From Pseudomonas paeninsulae (GTDB lineage: Bacteria > Pseudomonadota > Gammaproteobacteria > Pseudomonadales > Pseudomonadaceae), in the NCBI RefSeq assembly GCF_035621475.1, contig NZ_CP141799.1, positions 1,042,501-1,106,500 of the forward strand: a stretch of DNA of 64,000 nucleotides. The letters run 5' to 3'. The notes under the pieces are model-generated. The model did no database searches. It worked only from the letters and a program-made list of their open reading frames with translations, and had not been told where the DNA came from. The first letter of the stretch is position 1. Each line of letters starts with the position of its first letter. The translations under genes were made by a program, and so were the position numbers. This document shows, piece by piece, positions 58,732-64,000 of the stretch.

Positions 58732-59769
58732 TTAGGTTGAAGTCTCGACCGGCCAGGTATCGGACAGTCGGTAGCCTTGCGGCCAGGGATCGCGCGGGTC
58801 GAGCAGGTGCTGGTGAGTGCCGGTGATCCAGGCCCGGCCGGACAGGCAGGGAATGATCGCCGGGCGCCCGGCCACCTCGCAGAGGCTATCGATATGGCAG
58901 TGGAACTCGGAACCGATGATCGAACGGCCGATAAAGCGCTCGCCGACCTGCAACTGGCCCTTGGCGTGCAGCACCGCCATGCGTGCCGAGCAGCCGGTGC
59001 CGGTGGGCGAACGGTCGACCTTGCCGGGGCGGATCACCACCGCGTTAGCCGCGTTGGCGATGCCGTTCTCGCGGGTCACGGGGGCGGCCAGCTGACAGAA
59101 GGAGATGTGCGCCCAGTCCGGGTTCAGCGGGTGGACGAAGCCCAGCTGCTGATTGGCCGCACGGGTGATTTTCAGCCCGCAGGCGGCTAGGTCGGCGGCT
59201 TCGTCGGCGCTGAGGGCAAAGCCCAGGGCGTGGGCGTCGGCGATCACGAAGCTGTCGCCGCCATAGGCGGTGTCCACCTGCAGCGAGCCGAGGCCTTCCA
59301 CCTCGATCCAGGCATCCAACTGGTCGGCGAAGGAGGGCAGGTTACGTACCTCGACGCGCTCGACCTTGCCATCGCGACATTGCGCGACGGCTTCGATCAG
59401 GCCGCCGGGGGCTTCCAGCACCAGGCGGGTTTCTGGCTCGCTCATCGGCAGGATGCCGGTTTCCAATAGCACGGTGGCCACGCACAACGAGTTGGAGCCG
59501 GACATTGGCGGGGTGTCGGCCGGCTCCATGATGATCCAGGCCATCTGCGCCCGTGGATCCTTGGCTGGCAGCAGCAGATTGACGTGGCGAAATACCCCGC
59601 CGCGTGGCTCGTTGAGCATGAAGTTGCGCAAGGTCTGGTCTTCGGCGATCCAGCGTGATTGCGCCCAGACCGTGTCGCCGGGCGGTGGGGCCACGCCACC
59701 GACTATCACATCGCCGACCTCGCCCTCGGCGTGACAGCTGACCACATGGATAACCTTCGAAGAACGCAT
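58732..59769 (-). CDS. Proline-racemase-family hydroxyproline epimerase, Ser/Cys type
   Basis: 345 residues of the proline racemase superfamily. The second catalytic position is C260 ([11 protein letters not shown]), but the first is S90 ([10 protein letters not shown]) where classical racemases and 4-hydroxyproline 2-epimerases have Cys. Ser/Cys members are known within the superfamily and have been linked to 4- and 3-hydroxyproline 2-epimerisation; the trans-3-hydroxyproline dehydratases instead have Cys/Thr. Neighbours support hydroxyproline as substrate. AGGAGT precedes ATG; ten bases separate it from the ATP-binding gene. Confidence 0.88.
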   Translation of the reverse strand: MRSSKVIHVVSCHAEGEVGDVIVGGVAPPPGDTVWAQSRWIAEDQTLRNFMLNEPRGGVFRHVNLLLPAKDPRAQMAWIIMEPADTPPMSGSNSLCVATVLLETGILPMSEPETRLVLEAPGGLIEAVAQCRDGKVERVEVRNLPSFADQLDAWIEVEGLGSLQVDTAYGGDSFVIADAHALGFALSADEAADLAACGLKITRAANQQLGFVHPLNPDWAHISFCQLAAPVTRENGIANAANAVVIRPGKVDRSPTGTGCSARMAVLHAKGQLQVGERFIGRSIIGSEFHCHIDSLCEVAGRPAIIPCLSGRAWITGTHQHLLDPRDPWPQGYRLSDTWPVETST

Positions 59770-59778
59770 GGCAGACTC

Positions 59779-60501
59779 CTAGAGCACGGACTTGAGGAAG
59801 TCGGCGGTTTCCGCACGCTGCGGGTTGCCGAGCACTTGCTCGGGTGTGCCGATTTCATGCACCAGACCATCACGGAAGAACGCCACGCGGTCGGACACTT
59901 CGCGGGCGAAACTGATCTCGTGGGTTACCAGGACCATGGTCATGCCGTCTTCGGCGAGCAGGCGCATGGTGTCCAGCACCTCGCCGACCAGCTGCGGGTC
60001 GAGCGCCGAGGTGGCCTCATCGAACAGCATGTAATCCGGTGACATGGCCAGGGCGCGGGCGATGGCCATGCGTTGCTGCTGACCGCCGGAGAGCTTGCCC
60101 GGGAACACCTTGAGCTTGTCAGCGAGGCCAACATGGGTGAGTTGCTTGACCGCTATGTCTTCTGCCTCGGCGCGGCTTTGGCCACGCACTTTGCGCGGCG
60201 CCAGCATGACGTTTTCCAGTACGGTCAGGTGCGGGAAGGCGTTCCACTGCTGGAATACGATGCCGATCTTCTGGCGTAGCTGGTTGAGGTCGGTGGCTTT
60301 GTCATGCACCTCGACACCGTCGACCCGAATGCTGCCCCGGTGAATCGATTCAAGGCCATTGATGCACATCAGCAGGGTCGACTTACCCGAGCCCGAGCCA
60401 CCGATGATCGACACCACTTCGCCTTTTTCGACGGTCAGGCTGACACCCTTGATCACATCCAGGTCGCCGAAGGATTTGTGTACGCTTTCGATCTCAATCA
60501 T
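59779..60501 (-). CDS. Polar amino-acid ABC transporter ATP-binding protein
   Basis: A 240-residue ATPase of the GlnQ/HisP group. Walker A GGSGSGKST at about 34-42, signature LSGGQQQRMAIARAL, Walker B LFDEATSALDP and a switch His in LVTHEISFA. ATG 60501 overlaps the upstream permease by eight bases. It should energise uptake of hydroxyproline or a related amino acid. Confidence 0.93.
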   Translation of the reverse strand: MIEIESVHKSFGDLDVIKGVSLTVEKGEVVSIIGGSGSGKSTLLMCINGLESIHRGSIRVDGVEVHDKATDLNQLRQKIGIVFQQWNAFPHLTVLENVMLAPRKVRGQSRAEAEDIAVKQLTHVGLADKLKVFPGKLSGGQQQRMAIARALAMSPDYMLFDEATSALDPQLVGEVLDTMRLLAEDGMTMVLVTHEISFAREVSDRVAFFRDGLVHEIGTPEQVLGNPQRAETADFLKSVL

Positions 60502-61150
60502 TTTCCTGCCACCTTTTCTCCAGTTGATTACCCAAGCGGGCCACAACCAGGCTGATGAAGTAGTAGATAAGCCCTGCGATGCACAGGACCAGCAGCGGTT
60601 CTTGGATGCGTGTGACGATGGTTTGTGAGGAACGCAGCAGTTCGATGATGCCAATCCACATGACCAAGGCGGTGTCTTTCATCACCGACAGGGTCAGGTT
60701 CAGCCAGCCCGGAAACGCCACGCGGGTGGCCATCGGCATGACGATGTAGCGCAGGTCTTGCCAATAGCTCAACCCCAGCGAGCGGCTGGCGCGGCGGACA
60801 TTGGGCGAGACCGCGAGGACACCGCTGCGCACGACTTCCGTGCAATAGGCCGTGGCGTATACGCCGAGCACTACGCAGGCAACGGTGAACGCACTCCAGT
60901 CGAGGCCGACGATGCTTTTCAGCGAGTTGAACAGCACGAACTGGATCAGCAGCGGCACACTGCGGAAGATATCCAGCACCCAGGCCATCGGCAGGGTTGC
61001 ACGCGGCAACGTGGCGCGCAGCAGGCCACAGATAACCCCGCCGAATGTGCCCAGCAGCATCGACCAGAGGGTAAGCAGAATAGTGGTCCAGGCACCCTGG
61101 AGCATGAACAGCAGATCGGTTGAGGTGAGGCTGGTAGTCAACATGGCCAT
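60494..61150 (-). CDS. Polar amino-acid ABC transporter permease (1)
   Basis: 218 residues, HisM/GlnP family, about five membrane helices. The ATPase-contact EAA-like loop is RRASRSLGLSYWQDLRYIVMP. It pairs with the next permease to form the channel. Overlaps the ATPase gene. Confidence 0.92.
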   Translation of the reverse strand: MAMLTTSLTSTDLLFMLQGAWTTILLTLWSMLLGTFGGVICGLLRATLPRATLPMAWVLDIFRSVPLLIQFVLFNSLKSIVGLDWSAFTVACVVLGVYATAYCTEVVRSGVLAVSPNVRRASRSLGLSYWQDLRYIVMPMATRVAFPGWLNLTLSVMKDTALVMWIGIIELLRSSQTIVTRIQEPLLVLCIAGLIYYFISLVVARLGNQLEKRWQEND

Positions 61151-61157
61151 TGCCCTC

Positions 61158-61823
61158 TTAGTAGCGGAACAGGCGCCAGCCGAGTAGGCGGGCGACCATT
61201 ACGATGGCTTTGGCAATCAGGTAATAAAGCACTGCCGCGAGCGCGAAATACTCAAAGGTGCGGAAGGTCTTTACGTTGTAGTCCTGGGTCACCCCGGTGA
61301 GGTCGTTGTTGAGGCCGACGATGACCCCCAGCGAGGTCATCAGCACGGCCCAGACCATCTGATTGGTCAGGGGGTAGAACACAATGCGCAGTAGCTGCGG
61401 GACGATGATCAACCGGTAGGCTTTGAATGCGCTCATGCCCAGTGAACGGGCCGCGCGCATCTGGGTATCGGGAACGGCCTTGAGCCCGCCACGAAAATTC
61501 TCTGCCAGGTAGCCGGCGTTGTTGAACGTGATCCCGGCCAGCAGTGCGGCCCATGAGCTGATGTGCAGGCCGAACGAGCCGAGGCCGAAGTACAACAGGT
61601 AGATCTGAAACAACGATGGGGTGTTCCGGGCAACCGAGACCCAGGCCCCGGAAACACCCCGCGCCAGCGGGTTCTGGCTCTGCCGCATGACGGTTAACAG
61701 CAGCGCGATCAGCACGCCAAAGACCATCGATAACGCGGCCGTCTCAAAGGTTACCCAAGCACCGCCGAGCATGTCAGGAAGTGCTTTTAAAGCCGAGCGC
61801 CAGTGAAAGTTATAGTCAAACAT
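61158..61823 (-). CDS. Polar amino-acid ABC transporter permease (2)
   Basis: 221 residues, HisQ/GltJ-like, with the EAA loop MRAARSLGMSAFKAYRLIIVP and the TEAAL-like N-terminal segment typical of the family. It overlaps the aconitase X stop by eight bases, so transporter and catabolic genes form one transcript. Confidence 0.92.
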   Translation of the reverse strand: MFDYNFHWRSALKALPDMLGGAWVTFETAALSMVFGVLIALLLTVMRQSQNPLARGVSGAWVSVARNTPSLFQIYLLYFGLGSFGLHISSWAALLAGITFNNAGYLAENFRGGLKAVPDTQMRAARSLGMSAFKAYRLIIVPQLLRIVFYPLTNQMVWAVLMTSLGVIVGLNNDLTGVTQDYNVKTFRTFEYFALAAVLYYLIAKAIVMVARLLGWRLFRY

Positions 61824-63597
61824 CGCTCAATTTTTCCCTTGGCTGATGGGCCTGGCTCAACCAGGCGGGAAGTTCGCCGCTGACAAATCCTCGACAGGCC
61901 GCTTCGACGCAGGCCGCCAGGCTGCCGAAATGCACTGTGCGCCCGACCAGGCCTGGGGCGTAGTGGGCGTATTTGCCTGAGTTGGTCATCAGGCTGGTGG
62001 TGCTGACCGGGAGCACCGGCTCGCCGAGCATGCACCAGCAGGTATCGGTCACCAGTTGTGCGCCAAACACATCGAGCGTCGCCAGGTAGCCAGCCGCGCT
62101 GGCTTGTTGCTGCACATGCCGTCCGCAGGTGATCACCAGGGCGACGTCGGGGTGTTTGCTGCGGCCCTCACACAATGCGGCCAAGGCGGCGAACTCGCTC
62201 AAAGAGAAGTGCGGATTGCCTAGGGCTACCAGGCCCAGCTGCGGAGACGGCGCACTGTTGAGTTCGTTCCAACTATCGAGCAAGCCGGCTGCGCTGACTG
62301 TTGCAATGTGCTGGGGCGGGAGGCCGGCCAGCGCCTGCTCTATGCTGGCGGCTTCTGGGGTAACCCCGGCGATGTGGAACATCGGGGCGCCGGAGGTGGT
62401 CGCAAACGCGGCGCCAAAGGCCTTTAAGTCGTCCCGCGTAGGCGCCGCGTTCTGCAGCCCGTTGAGCACGGGGATCTGGCTGCCCGACAACGCGCCGACG
62501 TGATAACCGAGCAGTGGATAGAACGCATCATCGAGTGGGCCGAGCGGCGCTACGTCAATTAGCAAAGTGGCCAAGCGCCCGGCATCCAGATGACAGCCGG
62601 TGAGTGGTGCGCGACCGGTCAGGGCGATGCAGATATCCAGATAGTCCGGGTATTTCTGCGTCCGGGCGCCGAGTACGCTGTTGGCATACACCACGGCGTT
62701 GGATTCAGCCCAGACCACTTGTTCATTGGCCTGCGGCGCGCTGTCGAGCAGGTACGGTGCGCAGGTGTAACTCAGTTGCGCACCCATTGCCATATACGCC
62801 TCACCGAGCTGGCTGGCGGGTTCGCCGAATGCCGGATCGATGCCTTGCTGGCGCCAGAGACGCTGGTCGACCGAGATCGAGTTGAGCGTGGTCGGGACTT
62901 TGACGGCGGCCCCCCAGGAAAGCAATTGTTCGGCAAAGCGCAGGCTGGCCGGACCGGTATAGATGCAGCCATCGATGTGCGCCTGGCTGATATCGATCAA
63001 TTCGTCGGCGCCCTGTAGCTCGGCCATTTGCAAGACGATCTGCATGGCGACCTGGGCGGCCTTGCCGTGTTTGCCCGTGAGCAAGTCGCGGTCACTGTCG
63101 TTCAGGGCAATTGGGCCAGTGGCCCACTGTGTGGCGCGGGTATCTGGCGTGGTCGCTTGCCAGTTATCCGCAGGGCTCTGGCTGAAGGCGCTAACCCGAT
63201 CATCTGCAACGCGGACAAATGCGCAGTCATGCAGCCGGGAAAAGGCTTCAGGGCCGATGCAGACGACCGGCAGGCCACAGTCAAACAAGGTCTGGGCGAT
63301 CAGCACGCCCAGGCTGAGAATTTCTTCGGGGTGCGCCACGACCAGTGCGGCCGGTGCATGACCGTTGAGAATCAGTTCCAGGAGTACGCTGCTGCCGGTG
63401 CAGGAGCCGCGGCCACTGGGGATGGCCAGCACACGTCCCGCAATTACCTGGCCGCTGAGTGGATGGTGGCGATCGATCACCTCGCCGCTAAAGGGATCGA
63501 CGCCGCCCCAGAAGCTCAAGCCGACGTCGGCATAGAGCAATTCGCCTTGTGCATTGCCTGCAACCAGGCTGCGTGCCGTTACTGCGAATTCAGGCAT
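61816..63597 (-). CDS. Aconitase X (DUF126-DUF521 fusion), probable cis-3-hydroxy-L-proline dehydratase
   Basis: A 593-residue single-chain aconitase X. The N-terminal DUF126 small domain (about 1-140) contains GQVIAGRVLAIPSGRGSC and the large DUF521 domain follows (from about 165) with KHGKAAQVAMQIVLQMAEL and VWAESNAVVYANSVLGART. Bacterial fused AcnX has been characterised as cis-3-hydroxy-L-proline dehydratase, giving pyrroline-2-carboxylate. ATG 63597 has GGGAGTT; the GTG at 63612 is less likely. Fits with dpkA, which reduces the product to proline. Confidence 0.87.
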   Translation of the reverse strand: MPEFAVTARSLVAGNAQGELLYADVGLSFWGGVDPFSGEVIDRHHPLSGQVIAGRVLAIPSGRGSCTGSSVLLELILNGHAPAALVVAHPEEILSLGVLIAQTLFDCGLPVVCIGPEAFSRLHDCAFVRVADDRVSAFSQSPADNWQATTPDTRATQWATGPIALNDSDRDLLTGKHGKAAQVAMQIVLQMAELQGADELIDISQAHIDGCIYTGPASLRFAEQLLSWGAAVKVPTTLNSISVDQRLWRQQGIDPAFGEPASQLGEAYMAMGAQLSYTCAPYLLDSAPQANEQVVWAESNAVVYANSVLGARTQKYPDYLDICIALTGRAPLTGCHLDAGRLATLLIDVAPLGPLDDAFYPLLGYHVGALSGSQIPVLNGLQNAAPTRDDLKAFGAAFATTSGAPMFHIAGVTPEAASIEQALAGLPPQHIATVSAAGLLDSWNELNSAPSPQLGLVALGNPHFSLSEFAALAALCEGRSKHPDVALVITCGRHVQQQASAAGYLATLDVFGAQLVTDTCWCMLGEPVLPVSTTSLMTNSGKYAHYAPGLVGRTVHFGSLAACVEAACRGFVSGELPAWLSQAHQPREKLSDV

Positions 63598-63666
63598 GTG
63601 TAACTCCCGCACGGCCGGGTTGGCGACCGTGCGTTAACCAGTGGATGGATGTGTGGCGCGCGGGGC

Positions 63667-63884
63667 TAGCAGGCCGTTGAAAAACTACTGCGCTCGGCTA
63701 TGCGGCGTTGAAAGCGGCCCGGGACGCGGCGTCTCAAAATGCTCATTTACACCACGTAAACTGCGCTTTTGATTCGCTACGCTCACCCTGCGGGCCAGCC
63801 TCCGGCCGTTACTCCGCTTCGCTGTGTTGCGGCCGTTTTCGCCTTGCCTAGCCTTCGCTCGCTACATTTTTCAACGACCTGTTA
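63667..63884. mobile_element. MITE-like element with inverted termini
   Basis: About 218 bases bounded by TAGCAGGCCGTTGAAAAA on the left and the near-inverse TTTTTCAACGACCTGTTA on the right; the interior (for example cgctcggctatgcggcg and cgccttgcctagccttcgctcg) is also partly inverted. No open frame. It resembles short non-autonomous elements repeated in Pseudomonas genomes. Its right edge overlaps the stop codon of the binding-protein gene, and it lies between that gene and aconitase X within the operon. Confidence 0.7.
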
Positions 63885-64000
63885 GTAGTAAACGCCTGGA
63901 ACCGTCAGCTCCACCGGAGCGCCGCCGATCCACTTCTGGTACAGCTCGGCATAGCGGCCTGAACGGACCTGTTGATTGACGAAGAGGTTGAGGTAGTTGA
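63882..64000 (-). CDS. Amino-acid ABC transporter substrate-binding protein, C-terminal fragment (cut by window end)
   Basis: The last 38 codons of a minus-strand gene end in LTVPGVYY and contain NYLNLFVNQQVRSGRY and ELYQKWIGGAP, the usual C-terminus of family-3 periplasmic binding proteins. It is the expected fifth component of the transporter and probably opens the operon. The TAA stop at 63884-63882 coincides with the end of the MITE-like element. The start lies beyond base 64000. Confidence 0.85.
   Translation of the reverse strand, partial: NYLNLFVNQQVRSGRYAELYQKWIGGAPVELTVPGVYY

Overview
The window is bacterial chromosome from a Pseudomonas species. The rRNA, tRNA and protein sequences and the gene order resemble the P. 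aeruginosa PAO1 stretch from the mks condensin genes through pth-rplY-prs, hemA-prfA-prmC-moeB-murI-pagL and phr to hemH, uraA-upp and hpt (synteny from memory, not searched). Nearly all of it is densely packed housekeeping DNA of high GC. A small decayed patch lies at about 18-24.4 kb, and a catabolic island fills the last 10 kb.

Layout. 1-2269: 3' part of a 23S rRNA gene, 5S rRNA and the rrn terminator. 2384-5949: split LetA/PqiA-type membrane proteins plus a six-MCE-domain PqiB/LetB-like protein. 6007-10876 (minus): MksF-MksE-MksB condensin. 11.1-17.5 kb (plus): an unknown gene, the carboxynorspermidine decarboxylase/dehydrogenase pair, leuA, a Pro/Ala-rich unknown and rimI. 17.5-24.4 kb: a lone response-regulator receiver, carbonic anhydrase, a DMT permease, DUF3087, a GFA enzyme and small proteins. 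This part also holds a dead metallophosphatase gene, a dead tyrosine recombinase fragment and a FitAB/VapBC-like toxin-antitoxin pair beside tRNA-Met. 24.4-31.5 kb (minus): tRNA-Met, ychF, pth, rplY, prs, two identical tRNA-Gln genes, ispE, lolB and a TPR lipoprotein. 31.7-37.2 kb (plus): hemA, prfA, prmC, moeB, murI and pagL, mostly overlapping.

37.7-46.1 kb (minus) is a tightly overlapped nine-gene operon: TudS-like DUF523/DUF1722, a MerR regulator, photolyase, an NTF2-like protein, an SDR, an FAD oxidoreductase, DUF1365, a CFA-synthase-like methyltransferase and DUF2878. A second small minus-strand operon (FAD amine oxidase plus Trp-rich protein) lies at 46.4-47.6 kb, divergent from a TIGR01777 protein and hemH. 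The promoter regions of both minus operons carry T(G/A)TACA-N12-TGTA(C/T)A repeats, three in total. These match the operator described for the light-responsive PplR/LitR regulators of P. putida. I read this region as a light/photooxidative stress regulon covering DNA repair, lipid modification and flavoenzymes, and this is the most interesting system in the window.

50-54.6 kb: an MFS transporter, uraA-upp, a hypoxanthine phosphoribosyltransferase and a WbuC-like cupin. 54.7-64 kb: a hydroxyproline/3-hydroxyproline utilisation cluster. It contains a pyrroline-2-carboxylate reductase, an alpha-ketoglutarate semialdehyde dehydrogenase, a DapA-like deaminase, a Ser/Cys-type proline-racemase-family enzyme, a polar amino-acid ABC transporter, an aconitase X fusion and, cut by the window end, the binding protein. 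A MITE-like element with inverted ends sits between the binding protein and aconitase X and appears to supply the binding protein's stop codon.
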